DNA of 13,640 nt from Flectobacillus sp. (GTDB taxonomy: Bacteria > Bacteroidota > Bacteroidia > Cytophagales > Spirosomataceae), in the NCBI GenBank assembly GCA_029865665.1, contig JARXAV010000174.1:1-13640 (forward strand), in the 5' to 3' direction. Made by a program: the position numbers and the translations under genes. Positions 1 to 6,736 of this stretch are shown in pieces; position 1 is the stretch's first letter; each line of letters starts with the position of its first letter. The notes beneath the pieces were generated by a model, which had not been told where the DNA came from, searched no databases, and saw nothing but the letters and a program-made list of their open reading frames with translations.

Positions 1-528
1 TTACCTCTAAAAGGAAGACAGCATGAGGTAGCTAAAACCAGTGGCGTATGGGAATTTAGAATGCAACACGAAGATATTCAGGAATTGGCCAAAGACCCCT
101 TACTCAAGAATGTTCGTAATATGCACCATTTCAAGAAGGTTTGTGAAACAGCAAATCAGAAAATGATTGAGGATGAAAAGACGGTAAAAGTAGGAGGAAA
201 GAGCTATCGGAAAGTAGATTTAGAAGCGGTCTTCTTCAAAAATCGTAGAGAGATGGCCAAAGAAAAGTGTTTTACCGCTAAAAAAGTTTACTACAAAGCC
301 ACACCCAAGGATAAATCAAAGGACATTCCTGAGCACCAACTGAAGCTAGAAAAGTACGAGACTCAACAGGAAGAAAAGAGTACTAAAAAGCAAACACGAA
401 AACAAGAAACAAGTACCTCTACCTCAAATCCTAGCGAGCAAGAGAACCAACAGGGCTTCAACTATAAGAAGTCATGGAGTTTAGATGAAGATGAGTTTTT
501 GAGTAAGAAGCGGAGAAGAAGGGTTTAG
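1..528 (+). CDS. Unrecognised basic protein, C-terminal part (cut by window edge)
   Basis: The frame is open from base 1 to the TAG at 526-528, so the gene begins outside the window and 175 residues are visible. The first Met (base 61) need not be the start, since gene-like sequence (LPLKGRQHEVAKTSGVWEF) precedes it. About the first 100 residues look globular and rich in Lys and Glu. A low-complexity linker of Lys, Gln, Glu, Ser and Thr follows, and the protein ends with an acidic stretch (SWSLDEDEF) and a basic tail (KKRRRRV). I see no signal peptide, membrane segment or catalytic motif. Basic tails of this kind occur in mobilization and other nucleic-acid-binding proteins of Bacteroidota mobile elements, but that is only a guess. 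I do not recognise the family. That it is a real coding region is fairly sure, from its length and its sustained charged composition. Confidence 0.65.
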   Translation, partial: LPLKGRQHEVAKTSGVWEFRMQHEDIQELAKDPLLKNVRNMHHFKKVCETANQKMIEDEKTVKVGGKSYRKVDLEAVFFKNRREMAKEKCFTAKKVYYKATPKDKSKDIPEHQLKLEKYETQQEEKSTKKQTRKQETSTSTSNPSEQENQQGFNYKKSWSLDEDEFLSKKRRRRV

Positions 529-549
529 TGGGATTAAAGTATTTTATCA

Positions 550-617
550 CTGTGTAAGACTATTCATTAAACTATGTCAGAGAGTTTAAAATCCCTGATA
601 TAGTTTAGTGAACACAG
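550..617. repeat. 68-bp palindromic element
   Basis: The outer arms CTGTG (550-554) and CACAG (613-617) enclose an 18-base inverted repeat, 563-580 against 595-612 (TTCATTAAACTATGTCAG against CTGATATAGTTTAGTGAA), with two G-T wobbles and a 14-base loop. It lies just after the stop of the left-edge gene, so it could act as a terminator, but there is no T-run after the stem. The CTGTG ends and the internal CCCTGATA, which recurs in the palindrome at 3147-3247, suggest a small MITE or collapsed insertion-sequence ends. The structure is read directly; its identity is inferred. Confidence 0.55.
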
Positions 618-631
618 CCATCACGATCATC

Positions 632-808
632 TCATCCGACCAATTTTCTGACAATACCCCAGCCAATAGCTTCCTCTTTTTCCAGACTAATTTCGTCAGG
701 GAGCAATATGTTAGTCCTGAATGTAATATTAAAAACTAAAAAGTTTACTTTGCCATTTTGGGTATAGAAAGTTTCAAAACCAAGTTTTTTTAAATCCAGA
801 ATTCTCAT
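632..808 (-). CDS. Doubtful 58-aa ORF
   Basis: A 58-codon frame starts with ATG at 808 and ends with TGA at 632-634. It has an AAGGA-like sequence about nine bases upstream of the ATG, unusual for this window. The product begins MRILDLKKLGFETFY and ends GWGIVRKLVG; it has no signal peptide or recognisable motif, and I do not know the family. It sits between a palindrome and a frameshifted relic, so it may be a fragment of an eroded gene or a chance frame. Confidence is low. Confidence 0.22.
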   Translation of the reverse strand: MRILDLKKLGFETFYTQNGKVNFLVFNITFRTNILLPDEISLEKEEAIGWGIVRKLVG

Positions 809-814
809 CTATAA

Positions 815-1152
815 TTGTCCTTGTGGGAACTTGAATGGAATACCATTACAAAAAATGATAATTTGTTTGGTCAGGATTTTTTCGAGAAAGACGGTTCTCT
901 CTAATTCCGTTCTATATCCAGTATCAAGCGTACTTTCTACTCCGATGAGTACTCAAGACAAAGTAGAAACTCTTATTGATAATACTCTTGAAGATACTAT
1001 TTTAATCAGTCAAGCTCCTTTTTTAGGGTTAGTAGAAGAATTATAATGAGGGTTATAACAGTCTGTTTAGATTGAAACATGATACCATCTTGGTAAAAAT
1101 TACCAATAGCAACTGTCAAAATCAAACGGAGGATACTGATTCGCATTTCTAA
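815..1152 (+). pseudogene. Frameshifted relic of an unrecognised gene
   Basis: Three successive gene-like stretches occur in three frames. The first is 815-904 (contains LWELEWNTITKNDNLFGQDF). The second is about 903-1046 (contains MSTQDKVETLIDNTLEDTI). The third is about 1033-1152 (contains EGYNSLFRLKHDTILVKI). Each ends at a stop close to where the next begins, the pattern left by small indels in a single former gene. A 71-codon frame with ATG at 834 exists in the middle portion, but its first half is low quality and I do not treat it as a separate gene. The family is not recognised. The plus strand is the better guess, but a 45-codon minus frame overlaps the last part, so strand and identity stay uncertain. 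Confidence 0.3.
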
Positions 1153-1396
1153 TGTAGCTAAAAAATACAACGGGAGATTCGATAAAATTTCAGTTTAGAG
1201 GATATTCGTAATAATTATTGAAGTGGGGCAAAACAGCATTCAGAATTTTAAGAATAGGTGTAAAATTATAAAATCAAAGAAGTACCGTATGTAAATAGAA
1301 TTTTGCTTTTTACTACAATTAATAGGCATTTATTGGCCAAATCATTAGTCTTGATTATCTACGCAGAGGGTACTTCTATTGGAAATTGGAGTAGTA
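1153..1396. other. Non-coding gap
   Basis: All frames here are broken by many stops. The only structure seen is a short inverted repeat, GAAGTACC (1279-1286) against GGTACTTC (1369-1376), which is too small and too far apart to interpret. It lies downstream of the minus-strand SRPBCC gene, and no convincing terminator for that gene is visible. Confidence 0.5.
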
Positions 1397-1954
1397 CTAT
1401 AATTTTGCGAGGTCTTCTTCGCAGACTTTTTTCAACAAAGAGAGCCCTTTTTCATTGGTCAATCTCATTTCTTTTCTAAGGTCGGTCAAATGAGCAATGA
1501 TGTTAGCTGGAAAGTCCATCTTCACCTTAAATTCTTGTCTGACGTAAGTATTATTCCCTTTTTCTAAGAAAGAATAGTTAAATTCTGGCTTGGCATCATA
1601 AGGGACTGTGATATTACATTTAATATTTACAGTCTTATTTTCCTCCAATCCAACAATTTCTTGATAACCTTCACTGGTTTCTTGAACACCAACCCAGTGA
1701 AATTTTGAACCTACTTGGCCATCAATAGCGGTAATGTCAAATTTTTGTTGTGGATCTGTCAATCTAAATGGCGACCAACTCGGATAGTTCTTAAAGTTTC
1801 TAACTTTGTTGTAAACGACACTGGCAGGAGCATCAATTTTCTGTTCTGAAACAATCACTATTTCCTTTTCATCGGCTGATACTGCATTCAAAATCAGTAC
1901 CGCAACGACACTAAATGCCAAGAAAGCACCTAAAATTTTAATTCCTTTCTTCAT
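1397..1954 (-). CDS. Membrane-anchored SRPBCC-family protein
   Basis: The product has 185 residues. It starts with a Lys-flanked hydrophobic segment (about residues 4-26, LGAFLAFSVVAVLILNAVSA) that should act as a signal anchor. A START/polyketide-cyclase-like SRPBCC fold follows: EIVIVSEQKIDAPASVVYN opens the first strand, and NFKNYPSWSPF is the typical helix-turn with the conserved W-S-P. Repeated strands and a C-terminal amphipathic helix close it. SRPBCC domains are helix-grip folds binding hydrophobic ligands; no ligand can be assigned. The ATG at 1952-1954 gives the full anchor and no better start exists. The gene follows the DUF1569 gene by 10 bases, so the two are probably co-transcribed. 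It looks intact. I am sure of the fold class but not the function. Confidence 0.85.
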   Translation of the reverse strand: MKKGIKILGAFLAFSVVAVLILNAVSADEKEIVIVSEQKIDAPASVVYNKVRNFKNYPSWSPFRLTDPQQKFDITAIDGQVGSKFHWVGVQETSEGYQEIVGLEENKTVNIKCNITVPYDAKPEFNYSFLEKGNNTYVRQEFKVKMDFPANIIAHLTDLRKEMRLTNEKGLSLLKKVCEEDLAKL

Positions 1955-1964
1955 GATATTACTG

Positions 1965-2417
1965 TTAAACGTTGAATTGTCTTAAGTGATGGTCGATATG
2001 CTTGTAATTATATTCGCCGACTTGCGTTTTGGTCATTTTACCAAAGAAAGGATGTGAAAAACCTTCGTAATCGGCTTCACTTTTGCCCTCAAATTGGTTG
2101 ATTAAATTAATCCATCTCGTTCTGTTGTTCGAGATATAACCGTTTTCCTTAATCTTAAACTCAGGATGCGTTGGTTCGTTTTGTTTAAATGGCGTTTCAT
2201 CTTTTACCAAACTTTTGAGCGACATCTGACCAAATATTCTACCAATAAACAATCTATCGTAGCTTTTGATACGGAGGTACATTTCTTCCGTTTTGATACA
2301 GTGTATTATCATTTGGTAAACATTCATTTTACCCCAATTTGAAGAACTACTATCGGATAGTCTCTCGATGCGTTGGATTAATTCTTCTCTGACTTGTTTA
2401 TCGAATATTGATTTCAT
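1965..2417 (-). CDS. DUF1569 (DinB-like) family protein
   Basis: The product has 150 residues from the ATG at 2415-2417. An in-frame TTG nine codons earlier (2442-2444) would give a longer N-terminus, but MKSIFDKQVREELIQRIERL is the usual opening of this family, so I choose the ATG. Family marks are NWGKMNVYQMIIHC near residue 27 and the C-terminal HPFFGKMTKTQVGEYNYKHI followed by DHHLRQF. The spaced His residues match the DinB/YfiT superfamily four-helix bundle, whose members often bind a metal; DUF1569 itself has no assigned reaction. It is cytoplasmic, with no signal peptide. It lies between a YCII gene (126 bases upstream, with a strong hairpin between) and an SRPBCC gene (10 bases downstream). 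It is probably a thiol- or metal-linked enzyme, but this is inference. Confidence 0.82.
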   Translation of the reverse strand: MKSIFDKQVREELIQRIERLSDSSSSNWGKMNVYQMIIHCIKTEEMYLRIKSYDRLFIGRIFGQMSLKSLVKDETPFKQNEPTHPEFKIKENGYISNNRTRWINLINQFEGKSEADYEGFSHPFFGKMTKTQVGEYNYKHIDHHLRQFNV

Positions 2418-2460
2418 GCTATTTTTGTTTAGTAGGATTGGCAAAATTCATAAGTTGTTG

Positions 2461-2509
2461 GTATTGAGTATCAAGATTTTAAATACTTTTTAGTCTTAAT
2501 ACTCAATAC
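2461..2509. repeat. Strong 49-base hairpin between the YCII and DUF1569 genes
   Basis: GTATTGAGTAT (2461-2471) pairs perfectly with ATACTCAATAC (2499-2509). After one mismatch, AAGA (2473-2476) pairs with TCTT (2494-2497), and two further weak pairs follow. Minus-strand transcription from the YCII gene runs through it, but no T-run follows in that direction. In the plus direction TTTT does follow, yet no plus gene ends here. Possible roles are partial attenuation or RNA processing between the two genes, or a small mobile palindrome. Only the pairing is certain. Confidence 0.6.
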
Positions 2510-2543
2510 TTTTGCATCATCCCAAATTGGAAAAATAATATTA

Positions 2544-2882
2544 CTACATTGGAATGAGATCTCTAATCTCAACGTTTCCACCAATTTCTAAGATTGGAGA
2601 ACCTTTGGCTAACGTCAAGGCTTCATCCAAATCTTGTGCATTAATCACCATATCACCAGCAAGCACTTCTGAGCCACTCATGTGGATATTATCAACAAAA
2701 CTACCATCACTTTTTAATACTCTTCCTGAATACCCTAGCTGATTCGTACCGACAAACTGACCATTTTGGGCTAAAGTTCCAATCCATTGCCCCCATTTTT
2801 GACCTTCTACCTCCATCTCTTCTGCCGTTGGCTGATAATTAGGATTGAAGTCGTAGCGAAAGATTAATTTAAATTGTTTCAT
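2544..2882 (-). CDS. YCII/DGPF-family protein
   Basis: The product has 112 residues and begins MKQFKLIFRYDF, the first strand of the ferredoxin-like YCII (DGPF, YciI-related) fold. The second half holds the family's signature order: a gly/ser-rich loop (MSGSEVLAGDMVINAQDLDE), a helix (EALTLAKGSPIL) and the closing strand (GGNVEIRDLIPM). Family members are small cytoplasmic proteins, sometimes fused to or beside ECF sigma factors, with a suspected but unproven enzymatic role. No sigma-factor gene is adjacent. The ATG at 2880-2882 fits the family N-terminus. It is the first gene of the minus-strand cluster with DUF1569 and SRPBCC genes, a company often seen among small stress- or ligand-related proteins in Bacteroidota. 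The gene appears intact; its function is unknown. Confidence 0.85.
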   Translation of the reverse strand: MKQFKLIFRYDFNPNYQPTAEEMEVEGQKWGQWIGTLAQNGQFVGTNQLGYSGRVLKSDGSFVDNIHMSGSEVLAGDMVINAQDLDEALTLAKGSPILEIGGNVEIRDLIPM

Positions 2883-3034
2883 TGTTTTAGATTTTTGAAT
2901 GTCCTCCCAGTTTTCACTAATGATTTCATTCGGTTTATTATTTATTTTGTAATTGTGTATTAATCTTGAAAACTCTTAATCCCTCCGTGCTTAGAAATTA
3001 TCTTACTAACTTTCAGATTTTCCCTTGCAATAGT

Positions 3035-3136
3035 CTAACAAGTACTGCGAATTATGACTGAATTAGCCTTGGCTTTTTCGGTAAATCCTCTCGGGGTATA
3101 GTCTGCCGAAGTGACTTTTAAGAGTTTTAGAGAACC
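3035..3136 (-). pseudogene. Short gene-like relic, possibly a restriction-endonuclease C-terminus
   Basis: An open stretch of 33 codons without a plausible start ends at a TAG (3035-3037). It reads VTSADYTPRGFTEKAKANSV, reminiscent of the tail of Mrr-like restriction endonucleases (a strand, then F-T-x-x-A, a helix and a final strand). A second open stretch in another frame, about 2962-3034, would continue it after a frameshift. The similarity is by eye and weak. It lies in the 5' region of the YCII gene (2883-3146), where nothing else coding is visible and no clear promoter was found. Confidence 0.22.
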
Positions 3137-3146
3137 TTACTTTTAA

Positions 3147-3247
3147 TTTTAAGATCACTTAATACAGTGTTTAATAAGTTTTTAAGGGAACTTTCAGAAA
3201 ATTAGACTTCCCTGATAACTTATTAAACAGTGTATTTAATCTTAAAA
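3147..3247. repeat. 101-bp imperfect palindrome, MITE-like
   Basis: Nested pairing spans the element: TTTTAAGAT (3147-3155) with ATCTTAAAA (3239-3247); AATACA (3161-3166) with TGTATT (3231-3236); after one mismatch, TGTTTAATAAGTT (3168-3180) with its complement at 3217-3229; and AGGGAA (3185-3190) with TTCCCT (3208-3213). About 34 pairs form. No T-run follows on either strand, so a simple terminator is unlikely, although it lies between the receiver gene's 3' side and the YCII gene. TTCCCTGATA in its right half matches part of the palindrome at 550-617. A non-autonomous mobile repeat is the best reading. Confidence 0.6.
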
Positions 3248-3400
3248 GCCTGTATTTTTGACAGGGCAAAGCGGTTCACCGAATGATATTGGGATATATC
3301 ACTTAAAAAACACGTTCTATGCACTCAAAAACAAATATTGTTTTACCCCTCTGGTCTATACGTTATACACCCAGGAATACAAATCGAGTAAGATTTTTAT

Positions 3401-3778
3401 CTATAAATGCTTACTATTTCTTATTTTTTCAATCAATTCATCAAATTTGTGGTACGGAATTGGCTTTTCTAACCATTCAAAATACTGAATATTTTTATCC
3501 TGAAACAACGATGCTCTGTAAGCACTGGTGAACACAATATTTAGTATTTTGTCTTCCCCAGTTTTCAACAAATACTCAATGCTTGATTCTTTATTTAATT
3601 GAACGTCTAAAAAAACAATATCTACTTCGTAATTAATACTTTTTAAGTAATCAAAACCACCCTTCAAGGTATCAAATGTATCCAATACTATTAAATCATC
3701 TAATCTATTGGCAAAATTGACCAGTATGAGGCTTGCTCGAGGTTCATCGTCTATTACTATACATTTAAGTTCCATCAT
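3401..3778 (-). CDS. Stand-alone receiver-domain (REC) protein
   Basis: The product has 125 residues, a whole CheY-like receiver domain with no output domain. The acidic pocket is D10-D11 (VIDDEPRA), the phosphoacceptor is D58 (IVFLDVQ), the switch residues are T84/S85 (VFTSAY) and the conserved lysine is K105 (EKPIP). The CIVIDDEPRA opening is typical of receivers of LytTR regulators, so it may descend from one that lost its DNA-binding half. The sequence after its stop shows no LytTR remnant, and the receiver itself is full length, so it could work as a phosphate sink or signalling partner. ATG at 3776-3778 is chosen; the next ATG (3773-3775) and an upstream TTG (3779-3781) are also in frame. 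It is divergent from the LytTR/kinase pair, which suggests a shared module. Confidence 0.85.
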   Translation of the reverse strand: MMELKCIVIDDEPRASLILVNFANRLDDLIVLDTFDTLKGGFDYLKSINYEVDIVFLDVQLNKESSIEYLLKTGEDKILNIVFTSAYRASLFQDKNIQYFEWLEKPIPYHKFDELIEKIRNSKHL

Positions 3779-4246
3779 CAATTGGCGTTTTAGTATATCA
3801 ATTAAAATTTCAATAGGTCAATTTATGATTTACAAGCCACATTATGAAGTTCCTACTTTTTTTATGGTTCGGACAAGTTAATTTCTCAATTTGACAACTT
3901 GTTTCGTGTACTTTATTATTCTTCCCTTTTTGTTGAATCAAAGCTACGTAAAATTTAAAAAACACTGTTTTCTCTTAGACTTGTTTCAGTATATTTTCGA
4001 CAGGAGACTCAATTCGTTAGATATTATTTAGGAAGAATATACAGAATACACTGCCGATACATTTTATCTAATTTCTATTTGTTAACGTACAGTAAATATA
4101 CTGTGGTAAATTGTTTGTAAATTTAGTGCTATAAAACAACGATACTTTACATAACCGTTGTGAAACATCATTAAGAGTATAAATACATACTGCTATCATC
4201 TATTTGATTAAATCTGGTAGTTATCTCAAATCTAACTTGCGTATCC
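3779..4246. promoter_or_regulatory. Divergent intergenic control region
   Basis: These 468 bases separate the receiver gene (minus) from the LytTR regulator (plus), so promoters for both should lie here. No open frame looks coding. I found no TAnnTTTG box (the usual Bacteroidota -7 element) at a sensible place for either gene. One perfect short palindrome, ACAGTAAATATACTGT (4089-4104), has 6-base arms and a 4-base spacer and could be an operator. Related half-sites such as ACACTG near 4049 are loose matches. The regulatory role is inferred from the divergent layout. Confidence 0.4.
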
Positions 4247-4993
4247 ATGAAATTAACGTGTATTTTTATCGAAGATGAGGCTCCAGCCATGAATCTGTTG
4301 AAGATTTATGCCGCCCGTACCCCTTCAATCGAAGTATTAGGTTTTTTTGATAGTTCAATCGAAGCTGTCCACTTTTTATCCGATAACCCCGTTGATGTAA
4401 TTTTTACGGACGTCAATATGCCGCAACTGACAGGAATCGAGTTAACACAGTTACTCAGGAATAAACCCTACATCATTTTTATTACCGCCAATGCTGAATA
4501 CGCCGTAAATGGCTTTGAGTTAGATATTGTCGATTTTTTAGTAAAACCCGTCACATTTGAACGGTTTATTAAATCGGTTAATAAAGTCTTGGACCGTGAA
4601 GAAAAAAAATTGGGAGTAGCCAATCATACTGAAATAGAAAATAAAGATGAATTAGAGGACTATTCCATGACGAGCATATATGTGAAGGAAAGTGGCAAAG
4701 TCATCAGAATAGATTTTGATGAAATTATTGCAATCGAAGGTTTAAAAGATTACGTCAAAATCATTACGGATGAAAGACCCATTGTTACTCACTTGACGAT
4801 GAAAAGATTAGAAGAGCAGATTCTCCCCAAATCTAAGTTTATGCGTGTTCATAAATCCTTCATTGTGGGACTTCGCCAGATCCGAAAATTTGACGGTTTG
4901 GATTCTTACCTCGAGCTACAAAATAAACTTCAAATACCCGTGGGCCCACAATATAAAGATACCCTGATGCAGAAACTCAAACCCGTGAATTAA
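4247..4993 (+). CDS. LytTR-family response regulator
   Basis: The product has 248 residues in two domains. The receiver (about 1-120) has the acidic pair E9-D10, phosphoacceptor D55 (IFTDVNMPQ), switch T80 (IFITAN) and K100-P101 (DFLVKPV). A LytTR DNA-binding domain covers about 143-245: IYVKESGKVIRIDFDEI, then IIAIEGLKDYVKII, then the signature FMRVHKSFIVGLRQI. LytTR proteins bind pairs of about 9-base direct repeats upstream of their targets, so this protein should be a cytoplasmic transcription factor. It precedes its probable partner kinase by one base, in the regulator-then-kinase order. The ATG at 4247 gives the standard N-terminus MKLTCIFIEDE. No defects are seen. Target genes cannot be named; the divergent receiver gene is one candidate. 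Confidence 0.93.
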   Translation: MKLTCIFIEDEAPAMNLLKIYAARTPSIEVLGFFDSSIEAVHFLSDNPVDVIFTDVNMPQLTGIELTQLLRNKPYIIFITANAEYAVNGFELDIVDFLVKPVTFERFIKSVNKVLDREEKKLGVANHTEIENKDELEDYSMTSIYVKESGKVIRIDFDEIIAIEGLKDYVKIITDERPIVTHLTMKRLEEQILPKSKFMRVHKSFIVGLRQIRKFDGLDSYLELQNKLQIPVGPQYKDTLMQKLKPVN

Positions 4994-4994
4994 T

Positions 4995-6116
4995 ATGCAA
5001 AAGTTTGTAAATTGGTATCTTAATTTTTATCCCACCAGTGGAGTTCCACTAAAACGTAGAATTGCCATCCATACTGCCTATTGGTTGGTGTGGGGAATAT
5101 TTATTGTATTGGCTTTTATTGCCTCGTCAAGTATGGAGCATAAACTGATAATAACGACTTTTTTAATGACTCAAGGTATTACTTTTTTTTATGGTATTAC
5201 TTACTTCATATTTCCCAATTTGTTTTCATCCAAGCGTTTTATTTTAGGATTACTATTTTTGTTTATTCTTTATTGCATAAATTATGCAGTAAGTTATCAA
5301 TTTAATAATATGGTAATAAAACATGTCCTGTTTATAAAAAATGGAAATGGGTATCGTTATGCCAAAGCATTTGTTGACAAAGGAATATGGGGAATGTTTC
5401 AGCCCCATAATATTTTCTATGAAATTCAAACATTGATAGGTGTCGTTGCATTACCTTTTATGTTAAAACTCAGTAGGGTTATCACTGATTATTCACTAAG
5501 GGTAGCCATACTAACCAAAGAAAAGACCGATTTGGAAGTTGATTTTTTGAGAACTCAACTCAATCCTCACTTTTTGCTCAATTCTCTTAATAATATTTAT
5601 AGCCAAGTGGTGAGTAAAGATGAAACTGCAGGCGATTCGATCGTGGTACTATCCGATTTGATGAAATACATTCTCTATAATTCGGGAGAGGCATGGATAG
5701 ATTTACAGAGAGAGGTTCAATTTCTTAGAAACTATATTGATTTAGAAAAACTACGTGGCAATCGGTATCTAAAGATTCAATTTTCTCAAGAAGGCGACAT
5801 GAAAGGTTATAGCATTGCTCCCTTAATTCTAATTAATTATGTTGAAAATGCCTTCAAACATGGAGGAACACCTTATGGTGAGACCTTATTAATAGATATT
5901 GACATAAAGTTTATTGATGAAACATTGTATTTCAGAGTTGAAAATGACTTTGTTGAGAAAATTGATAACGGCAAAAAAGATAAAGAAGGTGGCGTTGGTA
6001 TTATCAATACCAAGAAAAGGTTAAAACTTTTGTATCCAGACAAACACAGCCTGATTATCAAGAACGATAACCATAAATTTTGCGTAGAAATAATGATAAA
6101 ATTGAATAAAGAATAA
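4995..6116 (+). CDS. LytS/YehU-type membrane sensor histidine kinase
   Basis: The product has 373 residues. Four hydrophobic segments (about 25-45, 50-73, 81-103 and 143-160) form the membrane sensor. A short coiled linker leads to the His_kinase domain (PF06580 type): phosphoacceptor H192 in QLNPHFLLNSLNNIYS, N-box N285 in NYVENAFKHG, and a glycine-rich ATP-lid motif GGVGIINTKKRL at 332-343. This is the kinase class that pairs with LytTR regulators, and the upstream regulator gene ends one base before this ATG, so translational coupling and a cognate pair are very likely. The 5TM/7TM names of related sensors do not apply; the sensed signal is unknown. No periplasmic domain larger than about 40 residues is evident, between the third and fourth segments. 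The gene appears intact, at the usual length for the class. Confidence 0.93.
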   Translation: MQKFVNWYLNFYPTSGVPLKRRIAIHTAYWLVWGIFIVLAFIASSSMEHKLIITTFLMTQGITFFYGITYFIFPNLFSSKRFILGLLFLFILYCINYAVSYQFNNMVIKHVLFIKNGNGYRYAKAFVDKGIWGMFQPHNIFYEIQTLIGVVALPFMLKLSRVITDYSLRVAILTKEKTDLEVDFLRTQLNPHFLLNSLNNIYSQVVSKDETAGDSIVVLSDLMKYILYNSGEAWIDLQREVQFLRNYIDLEKLRGNRYLKIQFSQEGDMKGYSIAPLILINYVENAFKHGGTPYGETLLIDIDIKFIDETLYFRVENDFVEKIDNGKKDKEGGVGIINTKKRLKLLYPDKHSLIIKNDNHKFCVEIMIKLNKE

Positions 6117-6736
6117 CTTTTGTCGAATACCAAACGGGAAAGTCTAAAGAAAATGAAACGTTGTCGAAAATATTGTTGCTTAGGTCGATTCACAAAAAAT
6201 AGCAACTCTTCTACTGCTAATTTTGATTCAACAAAAAACAACAATCATAAACCGAATATACAATACATACATTTATAAAATTGTCAGATTGAGATTGTGA
6301 AATCATTAATTGGGTACAATATAACTAAACTATTCACTTACCCTTATGATCTATTTAAAAATTTGATATTCAATGCTTTAAAAGGTTGAAGAAAACATTT
6401 CTTATCAAGATTTCGAGGTATGTCATCTTGATAAAATAGCCCAATTTAGCAGTAATATTTCGCCTTGAGAAGCAGAACCCTAAAGCCACGCTTGAATTAT
6501 AGATTGAGTATATCCAACACCAAATTGGCTGTGTTTACCTATGCTTTAAAGATTGGGATTTGGTTTAAAAGAGAATGATATTCTCATTTTCAATAATTAA
6601 GGCAACCCATTAAAGGTCAAATTTCAATAACGTATAGCTAAGTACGTTTATAGTCGAAGACAGGTTTTCTTGATGGAAATTTATGGCAAAACCATCACGC
6701 AAAATAATTAAAAAGGATAACTAAAATTACAAAAAA
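6117..6736. other. Intergenic stretch without a supported gene
   Basis: These 620 bases have stops in all frames. A 41-codon ORF (6153-6278, ATG start, opening MKRCRKYCCLGRF) is probably chance. Around 6470-6710 several broken plus-strand pieces look weakly gene-like (for example IEYIQHQIGCVYLCFKDWD, then KYVYSRRQVFLMEIYGK in another frame) and may be the last traces of a dead gene; I cannot name it. The only clear structure is the inverted repeat at 6402-6434, listed separately. No terminator for the kinase gene was found. Confidence 0.4.
6402..6434. repeat. Perfect 10-bp inverted repeat
   Basis: TTATCAAGAT (6402-6411) and ATCTTGATAA (6425-6434) are exact reverse complements around a 13-base spacer. 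There is no T-run beyond the stem on either strand, so it does not look like an intrinsic terminator. It could be an operator or a mobile-element end. It is about 300 bases upstream of the DUF4287 gene, too far for an ordinary core promoter operator. Confidence 0.45.

Noticed and set aside
3258..3531. Two overlapping plus-strand ORFs of 70-76 codons
   Set aside because: They overlap the receiver gene or its 3' side on the other strand, have no family features, and include low-quality Ser/Phe/Tyr-rich sequence typical of shadows.
4151..4160. LytTR binding site at ATAACCGTTG
   Set aside because: It fits only part of the consensus, and no second copy lies at the required spacing.
5873..6244. 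123-codon minus-strand ORF opposite the end of the kinase gene
   Set aside because: It is antisense to a well-supported kinase domain and is Phe/Ser/Leu-rich, as expected of a shadow.
6153..6278. 41-codon Cys-containing ORF after the kinase gene
   Set aside because: Its composition turns to Asn/Ser/Thr low complexity, there is no ribosome site, and it is short enough to be chance.
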